DNA from: Ecdyonurus torrentis
Taxonomy: Eukaryota > Arthropoda > Insecta > Ephemeroptera > Heptageniidae
Direction: 5' to 3'
Length of the DNA stretch: 64,000 nt
Assembly: GCA_949318235.1 (NCBI GenBank)
Contig: OX439128.1
Span: 47,796,530 to 47,860,529 of the forward strand
Under the pieces are notes generated by a model. The model made no database searches. It had not been told where the DNA came from and was given only the letters and a program-made list of their open reading frames with translations. The translations under genes and the position numbers were made by a program. The number at the start of each line of letters is the position of its first letter. Position 1 is the stretch's first letter. Below are positions 1-12,624 of this stretch, in pieces.

Positions 1-109
1 ACCTGTGTTTTTAAACTTCAAATAAATTAAAATTAAACGAGAGTTAAAATATTTTACGAAGAAATTTTAATTATATTATAAAAATTTAATAATATTTTCT
101 TACATTCAG

Positions 110-1583
110 CTCACTGATGGTTAGATTGACATCTCTATTACTTGGTCCTGCTACTAGTGACTCCAGTTTAGTTCCAACACGTTATCCAACAAGGGTTGAG
201 AGGTCTCTTAAAAATGATTTTACATTTTCAAAATTTTTTCATTCAAATCCGTCAACAACACGGATACCATCAAAATCAACAAAACCAAGTTCAGTTTGGC
301 CAACCTCAAAACAAAGTACTAAAGCTCCAAGTACGCGATACATTACAACCCCTAAACAGAAGCATCCAACTCGTTCTGTTCACCAAACACACCTTAGTCA
401 TACAACAAGAGTGACATCAACTGTAACACACCCAACTTCAAGAAGTACGAGATATTTAAATCAACGAACAGAACATCGTTCCTCACCATCCTCGAGTCCT
501 ACGACAACTCCAGTTTTTACAAGACAGACATCAAAGAAACACAGAAGAAATCGTCGTTATGAGAAAACAACTATAAGTCCAGGTATAACGTCTATCAGCT
601 ATCTAACAATGAAAGGTCCGAAGGAAACTACAATAGGATCAATTACAACGTCAAATAAGCCTCCTACAACAAAAGAAAAAATTCAAACATCTACAGATGC
701 TACAACTTTCGATAGTCATCTAACTAAAAAAGATCCTAGTAAAACAACAACAGGACCCAGTTCAACTACAATTCAACTTCCCACTACTCAAGAAGTAGTT
801 AAAGCATCACCTGTAGGTTTTGTTACAATTAAGACTGCACCTACACAGAAAGGTCCCAATAAAACTACCATCGGACCTAGTATGACTACAGTTCAACTTC
901 CTACTACGAAAGATACAATTAAAACATCGTCTGGAGTTACAGCTACAATTAACACCGCAACAACACAAAAAGGTCCAAATAAAACTACCATTGGACCCAG
1001 TACTACGTCAATTAGACCCCCTACAACTACACAAACAATTAAAGCACCACCTGGTTTGACGGTAACAATTAACACCGCAACAACACAGAAAGGTCCAAAT
1101 AAAACTACCATCGGACCTAGTACGACAACAACGAAACCCCCTACCACGACACAAACAATTAAAACATCACCTGGTTTAACAGTAACAATTAACACCGCAA
1201 CAACACAGAAAGTTACCAATAAAACTACCATTGGACCTAGTACGACATCAATGAAACCCCCTACCACGACACAAACAATTAAAACATCGCCTGGTTTTAC
1301 AGTTACAATTAACACCGCACCAACACTCTCTATCACTACTACAAGACGTCCAACAACAACAACAACCACTAAAAAACCTCATCCAACTAAAACAACTACA
1401 AAAGAACCTTATCCTACCACCAAACCTACAAAGACACCAAAACCTTGTACAGAGCCACGGTTTGACAGGAAAGGTAGTGAGGAAAAACATGGCAGTAATG
1501 AGGAAGGTAGTGGAGCAAACAGTAGTGAAGAGTGTATAGAGGATGAGTCTTTTTCTCCAAAAATTATTCCTGAATCGGCATAA
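110..1583 (+). CDS. Thr/Pro-rich mucin-like repeat protein, 3'-terminal exon (partial)
   Basis: A single long open exon follows a pyrimidine-rich acceptor ending in AG at 109 and runs to a TAA at 1581-1583. The frame enters with the last base of a codon, so earlier exons, including any signal peptide, lie left of the window; an internal ATG at 117 is also possible. The product is about 490 residues rich in Thr, Pro, Lys and Ser. Its middle holds five tandem 40-residue units (about nt 738-1340). The core KTTIGPSTT recurs every 120 nt near 858, 978, 1098 and 1218. A Thr run and a short Cys- and Glu-containing tail follow. This resembles an extracellular mucin-like protein heavily O-glycosylated on Thr. 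No chitin-binding or other domain is visible. AATAAA lies at 1666-1671. The role is unknown. Confidence 0.75.
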
Positions 1584-2860
1584 AATAGACTCAAGTGATA
1601 AAAACAATTTTAATTCAAAACGGGTATTAGTCTTTAATTGTGAAGTATATAATATTATTTAAAATAATAAATAATGAATTTTTAATTTTTGGATACACAT
1701 ATACAGTACACTGTATAAAGCTACATTAATAAGACTTTTTTAAGCAATCAATTTTTTCTGTATCTGTGATTTATAAAAATAAACCGTGATAAGCAAAATT
1801 TATTTAAAAAAAGTATGTTTGGACAGTAATTTTAAATATAAAGCCCTAAAGTTTCAAAATGTCACAAGAAAATATCATTAAATTGTTCTTTTTAGTATAT
1901 TATGCCAAAGAAACTATGTTTTTTTTTCAGTATTTGACAAATTATAGCAATAAATAATAAAAATAAAAATGAAAATACTTATTGATTTTTTCCCTTATAT
2001 CCCTTATAATATTCTTTAATAAGTTAGTAATTTAAACAAAATGAGGACAATCAATAAAAATTCTTTCATAATTATACTATAGTACATATACTACACAGCA
2101 GTGGATATGTTGAAAATGCAAAGTCCTATAAGCAAATAATTTTTTTTAGCTGAATCATGTTGCTGTCATAAATGATAAAACCACAATAATAAAAATAATG
2201 ATAAAAATTGAAATTATAATGAAAAAAAGACAAAATTAGTAAGACGCAAAGAAAATTGTTAACACTCGAGAAACTAAATAATATATCAATTGAATATTTA
2301 TAATCTTCGTAGTTAATTCTATAATTCAATTCAATAAAAAAAAAAAAGGGTTCTACGTTGACTCTGAAAACAAACAATATAAAAGAACTTAAAATTTACA
2401 TTGTTCTTGATGATATTTTAAGTTTTATTTAAATTTCATGATCACATAGCGTGATTTATTTGTCACATATGCGAGTAAACGGGACACTCATGTCGTAGAC
2501 CCGGGTTCCACTAATTTACCAGAGAAATTTTAAACAATGAACTTTCACACTAAACTTCTACTCTTTGTAATTACAATGCGTAAAAAAAAAAGAAAAGAAA
2601 ATAAGAAATTTTTTTAAATCCGTATTATATGTTAAAAAACAATCGTCAAATTTGCTAAATTAATATGTTATATACTTATAACTTTGTAAAGAAAATATAA
2701 GTGTTTTCAAACAATTCCGATTAACAATGTGTCATAATTATATTTAAAACAAAAGAAAATATGTTATATGTTTTAATAATTGCTCACAACACACAATACT
2801 GTAGTTTGAAAATGAAATTATGTATTCACGCCGTTTTTAGAAGTAAAAAAAAAAAAAAAA

Positions 2861-2891
<31 letters not shown>

Positions 2892-3580
2892 TTTTACATA
2901 ATAAATTAGGCATCCATACCATGTAAACTTAAACTAAGCTTACTTAAAAAACAAAAACAAATATATTCAGTAATTTAAAAAAAATCAATTATGTACTGAA
3001 ATGAAATGAATAACTTGCAATTTTAGTGTTGCATTTCAGTCTATATAATTGTGCAAGTTTTTGATTTCCTTGCGGTACAAAAATTATTATCATTGCATAC
3101 ACTTAATTTATTTTTATTTATTTATTAGACAGGTAGTTTACAGTAAAATTACACATTATTGCAATGTTACATAATTATTTGCCTTGTCAGTTTCATTTAA
3201 TAATTAATCCGTAAATTAATATTATTACTAATTAATAATTATAAACAATTTACAAAAAAAATTAATTCCTCATATTACAATCAAATTAATCTAAATTACA
3301 TGTCAACCTTAAAAATAAATAAATAAATAATAAATATAATAAAAATATAAATAAATAATAAATACACTTATTTATTTACTATGCTTTTATCATGGTTTTA
3401 TATTTCTGTCAAACCAAACACCAAGATTTCAATATTTTTATGGATATATTTAATATTTTAATAATTTGACTTGATTTAAATGATTTAATTCATATTTCAA
3501 TATTTTTTTAGTATATATTTTTAATAATTTGAATTTGAATATTACTCAACTGTTAAAATGATTTTATGCACTTCATGTGC

Positions 3581-3616
<36 letters not shown>

Positions 3617-3799
3617 TCAAATAAGAATATGATTTGTTGATTATGCACGATGCGGAGATGTCGCGTGTGTCACTATAAGTGGAGCGCACGGGTGCAAGCA
3701 AGGTATCCACGTGAGCGTGACTTACACGCATGGAAGTCACAACATAACGAGGGTACATAAGCCTGTGCTCACTCGCCCCGCGTGACACTACACTTGAAG
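1584..3799. other. Intergenic, AT-rich, no gene seen
   Basis: This holds the 3' flank of the mucin-like gene (poly(A) signal at 1666), a poly(A)/(AAG)n tract at 2848-2890 and an A32 run at 3582-3613. From about 3640 the base composition rises in GC as the promoter and 5' UTR of the next gene begin. A TATA-like TACATAAG sits at 3754-3761, about 40 nt before the start codon at 3800. Short open frames here are low-complexity and unsupported. Confidence 0.6.
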
Positions 3800-6700
3800 A
3801 TGCAGGTAAGATCATATTATCAAGTCCTTCTCTCTATCATAATAATGTATGCACTTTGTTAATGTGTTATGTCATAATAACAAATGTTGTTCTTTTATTC
3901 AAAACTAATAAGAATAATATATAAGAATATAAAATATTATAAAATACAATAAAATATATACTAAAAAATTCAAAGTTAATAACTAGGAAAAAAATAAGGC
4001 ACTAAGAAATGTTACACATTTGATTAATGTGTTCGTACATGTGTATATTTTCTTCTAGTATCCTTTACTTTTCTGCATTTCAAGAACGATTACTGCAAAC
4101 TTTTTATTATTAATTTATAATGCAGATTTAGTAGCAGAATCATAGTTTTTTTTTTTTTTTTTTTTTTCCCCTGTATACGAGAGTTGAAGTGTAAAATTCT
4201 TACGGGGTACTCCAGAAGAAAGCTATAATACATATTTTTATTTGTTGCATCATAATTTGTGAAATAATTATCTGGGAATTGATTGACAGGTATCCGTGAG
4301 TCACGTGGTTGCAATTTGCACCCTTCTTGTGGCCGCAGCTTCACAAAGTCCTGTCATCAACAAACGTAACGCACAAAGAGCATTGTTTCCAGGACTTAAG
4401 TTTGAGTTTGAAGAAGGTTCCAGCTCAAATCATGTCAAATTTGAAGATACTTCGTCCAGTAGTGTAAAATTTGAAGATCAACAAGAGAGTTCAGCAGCTG
4501 CGAGTGGATATGGCAGTACCGCTCCTTCTGGACCAGCAATGTATACTGACCCGTCACAATATCATTACGACAGGTTAGTTGAATCGTTTTAGGAGGTTTC
4601 AATTAGGATTTTAATTCATAGGTTGATATAATTTAAAATAATAAAATATCAGACTAGAAAAAAATACATAAATTCAATTCTTAAATTTAAATTACCCGAT
4701 ATCAATGGGATTAAGTTGATATTAAATCCGCAGTGGTATGTGTGATGGTTTGACGAGCTGAAGATCACGCGTTCGTTTACCAGTATGTATATGCGGCTTC
4801 TTCAGAGGCCGTGGTATAGATTGAATGCGCGCTCGTGTTCTTTCACACGTTGATGTCCGTGCGTATGTCATTGTATCTCAGGTCACAGGTAAAACGGTAT
4901 GGGATAGAGATGTTTAGGCTTGATAGGTCAGCTAATGTTCGGGTCAGTCCTGACAGGGTGGTATACTCCATGCCAAAAGTCAGAGTTATCTCGGGACAGT
5001 TCACCAACCCACCTCATTTATACTACACATTACACTTTGTTGGGTTACATGGTAATAGAACTCATTTTTAATTTCAAAAATTGTTACTTTTGATACATCA
5101 ATTGATAACTATTGGATAACCAATCGAAGAAAAAATATTATGGTAGATTTTAAAGTTTAGGTATGAAAAAAACTTTGTTCAGGTCTTACAAACCAGTGAA
5201 ATTTGACAGCACAGGGTCGGGAACTAACATGCATATGAGTGTGATGCGAGGCGCCCACCTTCATCCCATGCAGGAGGCTGTTCATCCGGTAAGAGTAAAA
5301 AATGTTATAATTATAATTCTCATTTCTTTTAAACTCTTCTATTAATAATCTAAAACTATTATTGAATTTTCAGTTACTTATATAAATTTGTTTCAACATG
5401 ATATTATTATCTATTAAATGAAATTAAAATGTAATTGGAAAAAAAATTATAGTTAATTATATATTTAGGAATATTATAGTTAAATTTTAATAAAGCATTT
5501 CATTCAAGCGTAATTGTATAACAGACTGTACATTTGGGTTAAACTGGGAGATTGTATGCCTGATTTTGTCCAATAAAATGACGTTCTTTTTTTTTATTAT
5601 TATTTTTTATTATTAAGTTAACTGGTTTTATTTTATCGTATTGTGTATATATTATTAATACAGTATCTGTAAATTTGAAATTTAAGCTATTTTCTTGGGA
5701 AGGAATTTGAAAATAATGGAAAAATGATTAATTCTTCAGAAGAAAGTTGTAAAAATTCATTCTGACAATCGATTCTTATTTAAATACTTTTATAATTTCA
5801 GCAACAAACAGTTCATTTAGTTCAGCCTGTTTCCCAAGTCCATACTGTTCAACCGATCCACACAGTGCAAACTGTTCAGCCTGTACAGACAGTGCAAACA
5901 GTACAGCCGGTTCAGACTGTCCACTTACAACAAACACTTCAAGCTCGTCCTAGACCTATTCACCCGTATTCTTACGTGGTAGATAGCGTACCAGCAAACA
6001 CCATCGGGGCAGCAGTGTATGCGGATCATCACGGAGACTACCACAAACCTGAACACTCCAAGTAAGTGAATGAACTGAATTTTGGAAGAAAAAAAAATCT
6101 GAATTTAAGTTAAGTAACTATGAGTTCATTGTATATTTTTTGCAATCAAGTAATTATTTTAGAATGACTTGTTTTAGTTAATTAGTGCATTTGATTCAAG
6201 TTTTGCATAATTTTGGTTTCTGTATTTACTATAATACGGGTCCTTTTTGTATTTAAAACTAATTAATTATAGTTAATTTAAAAATTGTCATATGAATATC
6301 AAATGCGTAGCTTAGTTTTTATATAACATTGTTATAAATTTATATCAATAATTTTGCACATCGATATTTTAATTTTCTATTTTGCTCTAATGAAAGATAT
6401 ACCTACAGATTGAAATCTCTAACAGTAATGATAATAAATCAAGGGTACCAGGTCTCAAGTCGAGCGGTAGCGCTCGGTTTCAGGGCCCGTGGTTGCGTCC
6501 GTCCACGCTCAGGAGAGGACCTAGGTGTGGCGGTGGGCTTTAGACTTGGAAGCTCCTTAGCCTAGCTCGCGTATACGGACCACATGCGGTCAAGGCATTG
6601 GTTTGGAAGGCCAAGAGCCACCCCACCTTTAAGTGCCTTGGTTTTTGGGGTATTCAGCTCTATAGAGCTCGCGGAATAGTGTCCTATTGCGCTCAGGAAA

Positions 6701-8558
6701 AGCCCTCACCCAAGAGAGGGCAGCAAGTAATTTGTTTTAAGCCACATCAAAGGAGCTCTCATGCTAAATTATCCACAAAGCTGGGTGGTAGCAGGAGTGT
6801 CTTGGCCAACAGGTTGGCCCGGTGCATGCGTAAGCCTCCCACATCAATGAATGTGGTGTTAAAAATAGCAACACTATTTTTTTTTTTATTAATTTTTTTT
6901 TTTTACATAAAATTATTGGAAATTTGTTGGAAATAAATATCTATTAATATCTGGGTAGAGACCTCAATATCAAATAGGTTAAAAGTCTATACATTCTTTT
7001 TCTCTCAAATCTTACTATTATATAGTTTAAAATACTTATTAAAACAAAAGCAATTCAGAAAAAACAACAACACTTTTTACTATTCTAATAAACTTCAGTT
7101 ATTTGGATAATTAGTGTTTACTCATTTAAAGTAATTAAAATTAATATATTATAAACCTTTTGTTTTGAAAGTGAGAACTAAGAATTAGAGTATAAAATCA
7201 AAGTCTCGCTTTGTGAATTTGAAAAGAAAGGAAACAAAATAATTTATTGAATTTTATGAATAAAAATTTGTGTTAGTAGTTATAATTATAGCGATTGTGT
7301 GCAATAAAATATAAATTGGTAAAATAGTACGATTAAAGCACTCATACAATCATGATTTATTTTCTTTATTATTTTTGTGTGCAAGTAAGATTTATTATTT
7401 TTAAAATTTCTATCATAAGCCCTCCCTCTCACTAATTAAAATAAGCTTCACAATAGTGTCGTGACAAAATAATGACATTGGAACTGCTTTTTTGATATTA
7501 TTTTAAATATGCAAATTGAAATATTTCATATGTATAATACAGTATAACATTAATTAAATACAATTTCTATATAAATATTTAATATTACAAAACTTTTGGC
7601 ATACAGTTTGGAAAAACGTCCCAGTCCTTGGAGAAAATTGGTGCGAGTTTTAGCAGCCGCTATTCCAATTGGACTTTTCCTAGCAGCTCTACCACCCAAC
7701 GTTGTTCACATCAATGCTACACAGTAAGTTATCTCATTATAATTCCAATAAATAATACCAGTTTCTGATTCATACGTAATATTTTAGAGCCGTGAAACCT
7801 CTGGGTTCAATACAACAACGTAAGAGATCAGACCAACAGAGCTTCCCTATTCTTGATCTGATTGAGAGACTCGGGGGACTAACTGCTCTAACACACCCGG
7901 GTTGTGAGGCACACGTCTTCTGTGAGATGGCACGTCTGGGATCAACTCCAGCAGCTAATATGGTCCAGAGAACACTCTGGAGTATGGCTAACGAGTGAGT
8001 ATCAAAGTTTTATCAATAGTATCCATTACAAAGCACGTTAAAAAAAATGAAGGTTTCTAATCAAAGAACTTTTTTCTTTTGTATTTCTTGTTAATTTAAA
8101 GATTTAATAAAATATTAAAAATTACCTAGCGAAATATTTACTTTATATGAAAACAAGCATTTAACTGATCGCTTGTTAATATACACAAGTAATAAAATTG
8201 AATGAGTCATGTAGGTTCTGATAACGATCTATTATCATAAGTCTACTACCATAAAAATTAATTAAATTTTACATAAATATTTTGAAACAGTATTCTAAAA
8301 AAAAAAAAAAATTAAAAAAATAATAATATAAACGGTAAATTGTATAGCAGGAACATTTTTAAAATATAACAAAATTTAACGATTTTTTCTTCTATTTTCA
8401 GGACTCCGGGAGAGATTATTGAGCTGCTGGGCGCCAAAGAACTGCTAACTGCAGTGCGTACAGACTCATGTAGCAAGTTTGAATGTCCTCAACCTGCGGA
8501 GGAAGAAGAAGAAGATCCGCAGGTATTGCAAGCAGTGGGACAAAACGATAAGAAGTGA
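3800..8558 (+). CDS. Secreted/membrane four-cysteine protein, member 1 (7 exons, 378 aa)
   Basis: Exons: 3800-3805, 4290-4573, 5183-5288, 5802-6061, 7607-7723, 7788-7994, 8402-8558. All junctions keep frame (phases 0,2,0,2,2,2) and the total is 1137 nt. The first exon is only MQ; with exon 2 it gives a signal peptide of about 20 residues. Exon 2 holds repeated VKFED motifs, exon 4 hexapeptide-like QTVQPV repeats. Exon 5 has a hydrophobic segment (VLAAAIPIGLFLAALPP) preceded by WRKLVR, likely membrane-spanning. Exon 6 carries a basic QQRKR site and C-x5-C (CEAHVFC); exon 7 carries C-x4-C (CSKFEC), with 46 residues between the pairs. The tail is acidic (PAEEEEEDP). The cysteine layout and last intron match the genes at 33253-46104 and 50629-53356. 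The C-x5-C-E part recalls DM4/12 domains but the fit is incomplete. Function unknown; poly(A) signal near 8807. Confidence 0.85.
4720..5060. repeat. GC-richer repeat-like insert in intron 2
   Basis: This stretch inside intron 2 (4574-5182) is clearly less AT-rich than its surroundings, with open but unmatched frames and no splice signals that fit the gene. It looks like a transposon-derived fragment. I cannot name the family, and no second copy is seen in the window. Confidence 0.3.
6445..6870 (+). mobile_element. tRNA-derived SINE-like element
   Basis: A sharply GC-rich block of about 420 nt sits inside intron 4 (6062-7606) of the first four-cysteine gene. Its 5' part has a hairpin-forming GAGCGGTAGCGCTC, which could act as an A-box region, followed by GGTTGCGTCC, close to the box B consensus GGTTCRANNCC. 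This suggests an RNA polymerase III head. The 3' end passes into T/A-rich sequence near 6870-6905. No protein is encoded. The family is not recognised; a LINE fragment is the main alternative. Confidence 0.45.
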
Positions 8559-9354
8559 CCACTTGATCAGAATTTCTATAGGAAATCATAAAAAAATAGA
8601 GTTCAAAATACTATTGTAAAAGTAATTTTATACTCAAAATGCAACTGAGTTAGATATTAATTTTAGAACTTTTTCAAAGAAAATTATACAGATATTGTGA
8701 TATAAATTTTTATTTTATTGTCTATTAGAATTACTATTATTTATTTGGAGTATTACGTTAATTAAAATCTCCATTAGAATGCATTGTATGTCCATAAGAC
8801 AATGTAATAAAATTTTGTATTACTGTACCTGTCCATCGCAAAGGGTGATGTAAAAGTAAATAGAATAAATATACGAAATATTGCTCATTGAATTAGTTTT
8901 TATATTTTAAGCAATTTATTTTAATTGGATTTGGAATTATAATTTCCTATATATTTACAAATTAAAATATTGATGTATATGAGGTTAAAAATACATAATA
9001 GATCTTCTATTTGAAAATTATTTATTGTTTCTCTTAGTATTAGTTTTTATAATTCAGCTTGTCAAAACAATGACTTTTTTTTTATACAATGTATATTTTG
9101 TAATTAAATGTATTCATTTTATACCTATTTGATTTGTATTCAATTATTTCATACCCCAAATTTTGTTTTACTAAACAATTTAGTAAAAATGGAAACTTTT
9201 GTAATATAAAAAAATGAGAACTGCGTAATATAAAATTTTGAATACGTGGGAGAAAATTAAATTATTGAAATTAGGACACTAAAAGATAGACAGGAAAAAA
9301 TATAATATGAAACCAATGAAGTGTCACATTGAAAATTGTATACCAGTTTTGATT

Positions 9355-9420
<66 letters not shown>

Positions 9421-9944
9421 TAGATCATTATGTTTAAATTTGGTATGAAGTCTTTTTATGTAAAATTATTGGTACTACGTTTATTTTTAAAAATTAAGTT
9501 TTGTAAAATGTCCATTACTGTAAAAAAAAAAAAAAATAATAATAATAAAAAATAAAAAAAGAACAATAATAATCAAATTTGTTCTTTACAATTATGACTT
9601 ATGTTGATGAGGCACTATAAATAAAATAGTTTGCACTTTTCATGCAATAATATTTCAGCTCAATGCTATATGTATTAAACACTCAGTTTTCCGCATGGTA
9701 ATATTCTGTCATTGCACACAATTATACGATAAATAAAAACCCTGACTGTCACACGATCATGACGATAGCAGCTCTCTGTTTCCTGTCCTAGATTTGCAAT
9801 AAAACTATGTTAGTTTTTATGATACATAATATTTGCTGGCAATTGTGGGGTCAGCGGCAGCGGGCTCTAAAATTTCAGCAGCTCTTTGCTGTCTAATACT
9901 CTTCTCGTCAGCTGTAAATGATAAAAAATTAAGTGATCGTCGTC
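8559..9944. other. Intergenic, AT-rich, no gene seen
   Basis: This contains the 3' UTR of the preceding gene (AATAAA near 8807 and 8864), an (AT)n tract at 9355-9416, an A-run with AAT repeats at 9522-9560, and the upstream region of the next gene from about 9700. Confidence 0.55.
9355..9416. repeat. (AT)n microsatellite
   Basis: Pure TA/AT dinucleotide tract of about 60 nt between two secreted-protein genes. Confidence 0.95.
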
Positions 9945-11334
9945 ATGCCTTGCAATATGGTAAGATATTTCACTGCTCAATAATTTTTTTTTCTTTTTTA
10001 ACTATGTCAATCATAATCAGTTGAAATTTTTATTATTAACAAGGAATCTTTCTTTGCCTAAACTAATTTTAAGGTTGCTTTTTTCTTTCCCAAATAACTA
10101 TTAAAGTTTGCATTCAATGAAAAAAAAATCAAGTATCTTAATCTTCTTAAATGAAGTGGAACCCATTAACTAAATACGTACTGTGATCACAAGGATCACC
10201 TTCACCACTACTTTTCTTGAATATGGAAGGAAAAAAAATAGAGTGTAATTTTATTTCATATTCTAGAGTAATTATATTGTACTAAATCTATTGATATGCA
10301 AATTTCTAATGTTTTAGTTAATTAAGTATTTTTAATTAATTTTTGAAAATTGGAAAATGACGTCACGGTCGGTAACTTTGCATGTGGGCATAGGAAAAAG
10401 TTACCAACCGTGTCGTCCTTTCCACATTTCAAAAATTAATAAAAATATATTTGATAAACTCCAAAATTAGATGTTCGCATATCTATCAATTCAAGACAAT
10501 ATCCTCTTGTAGAATATGTAATAAAATGACTCCCTACTTTTTTTCTTTTGCTTCCCCATTGATTGTTGTGAATTATATATTATACATACATTATATGATA
10601 TGAAATGAAAATAAAATCTAATGACAAACTCATGATTGCATACATGAAAATTATTACAAATTTATATTATATAATTACAGGAATTTCTGTGCATTAGTCT
10701 TCTCTTGGTTGGAATATGTAACGCAAGAATAATTAAACCTGCTTATGTTGTTCCTAACTCACAACACACTCCAGAACCAATGATGGCTCGACAAGAAGAC
10801 GCAGGAGATGGTAACGAAGAAAATAATTTTCCTGAAGATCAAGGACCACCACCTGATGAACCAGAACCTCAGGAACCGCCGGCAGAAGAACCACCTGCAG
10901 AAGAACCACCTGCTGAGGAACCACCTGCAGAAGAACCACCTGCAGAAGAACCACCTGCTGAGGAACCACCTGCAGAAGAACCACCTGCGGAAGAACCACC
11001 TGCAGAAGAACCACCTGCAGAAGAACCCCCTGCAGAAGAACCACCTCTGGAGGAACCACCTGCAGAGGAACAACAACCCGAACAGCCTGCTGGAGAACAA
11101 CAAGCAGCACCTGAAGAAGCACCTCCTCAGGAAGAAACACCTCCACCAGAGCCAGAAACTGCACCAACTGAAGAAACACAACCAACGGAACCATCATCTG
11201 AAGGCGCACCTGAATCTGATACAACAATGACGACAAAGTCATACCATATGTCAAAACCTGGACATGAGGGCAGCAAAAATAAAAGACGGCGAGTGGGATG
11301 GAATAGACAGAGTATTTTAATGGCAGGAGACTGA
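9945..11334 (+). CDS. Secreted PPAEE-repeat protein with GWNR C-terminus (2 exons, 222 aa)
   Basis: Exon 1 is 9945-9959 (MPCNM) with donor G|GTAAGA; exon 2 is 10681-11334 after a TACAG acceptor; the intron is phase 0. Together they give a signal peptide (core EFLCISLLLVGICNA) ending near residue 20. After an acidic N-terminal part there are 13 five-residue units, 12 PPAEE and one PPLEE (nt 10876-11070), then a region rich in Gln, Pro, Glu and Thr. The C-terminus is Lys/Arg-rich (SKNKRRR) followed by VGWNRQSILMAGD and the stop. That tail matches the ends of the genes at 14910 and 20263. The first exon is short, so its exact start is an inference; the signal peptide it completes supports it. 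AATAAA at 11500-11505. Probably extracellular; role unknown. A structural (silk, cuticle or matrix) protein or a peptide precursor are both possible. Confidence 0.8.
10335..10440. mobile_element. Foldback MITE-like hairpin in an intron
   Basis: An imperfect palindrome of about 106 nt lies in the intron of the PPAEE gene. The left arm starts ATTAATTTTTGAAAATTGG and includes GACGTCACGGTCGGTAACT; the right arm is its reverse complement with a few changes. The loop is about 20 nt and contains GCATAGGAAAAA. That word also occurs in the larger inverted-repeat elements at 47439, 48239 and 56025, suggesting a related non-autonomous DNA transposon. Confidence 0.6.
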
Positions 11335-11623
11335 ATATACCTTGTTTGATTATTTACTTCTCAATTTATATTTTATAAAAATGGTGATATAAAAAAAAAA
11401 GCATGAATGTTGTGCTGCCATAAAAAACATAAAATAATATTAAGTCCTTTTTTTTTTTTTTTTTTTTTTTTTTCATTTAAAAAATGCGAAAAGTTTATAA
11501 ATAAAGACTTATTTGGCTTTATATATAGAACTAAAAATTAAGATACAATAATTTATTATAATCTTCTGTGTCACAACATTCAATTTTGAAGATACAGATT
11601 TGTGTGTAAAAATGTTTATTTTC

Positions 11624-11693
11624 TCCCCCCCCCCCCCTCTCTCTCTGTCTCTCTCTCTCTCTCTCTCTGTCTTTATCTCTCTTTCTCTCTCTT
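11624..11693. repeat. Poly-C/(CT)n tract
   Basis: A run of C followed by imperfect CT dinucleotides with interruptions. Confidence 0.85.
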
Positions 11694-12049
11694 TATATAA
11701 TAATGTAATTTTACGAATATTTTGAATTTTTTACATCCCTTCATTTAATATTATGTCACTAGCTACTTAGTACGTAAAATGATTTAGATATAATTTGTCA
11801 TTGAATTGCATAGTTTTGGTCAAATAAAGAAAATTATGTAAAGCAAATAAAATCTCTATTTATATTTTAACAATATCTCCCATGAATATTTAATTTTGAA
11901 TTTCTAAAACAATAATAAGAAGAAGAAGAAAAAAGGGGGAAAAAAAGAAGAAGAAGTAGAAAAAGTTGCTTTATTCGCTACAATATAATTTTTGGTCATT
12001 TTCCATCGATTGTTTATGAAAGAAATTAAATAATATCATTATATAATGA

Positions 12050-12174
<125 letters not shown>

Positions 12175-12624
12175 CACATGAAATATGGAAAATTTATCAG
12201 AAAATAAAAAATATTGATTCGTGAGTCCTGTGAATCAATCAATAATTAATTTGTTTTGATAAATTAAAACAAATCTGAGCTTCATTTTTGTCAGTTTTTT
12301 ATTAATAAATAACTATTAAATTATGTAGTTGAAGTTATGTATTTTATTGCTTAAAATATAATATTAAAACTGTTGAAAATAAGCAGTGCACAAAATGCAT
12401 TTTATGATTTTAACTACTCTTACAAGCTAGTCAATCGCATATTGTTAATTTTTATACACAGACACAATAGTTTAATAATTATAATGACACATTATTAGTT
12501 TTCTATCCTAGCGCTATTGTGTCGGAACATGTATATTATATATATTTCCGTAAATATGTTATATTTTTTCATGTCAATTTCCTCTCTGCCCACCAGCAGC
12601 GTCACTGACGCTCGTTTGTGTACT

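Noticed and set aside
893..1369. Antisense open frames rich in Val across the mucin-like exon
   Set aside because: They mirror the Thr/ACA-rich repeats of the plus strand and have no splice or start context.
7788..8558. Assigning the four-cysteine module to DM4/12
   Set aside because: Only the first cysteine pair fits; the second pair spacing and the rest do not, so it is left as a resemblance.
9833..10024. Open frame with a hydrophobic start (AALCCLILFSSAV) upstream of the PPAEE exon
   Set aside because: No in-frame ATG; the same stretch is better used as leader plus the 5-codon first exon at 9945-9959, whose donor joins in frame.
10754..11254. Other-frame and antisense open frames across the PPAEE array
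   Set aside because: Shadows of a 15-nt tandem repeat, which stays open in several frames.
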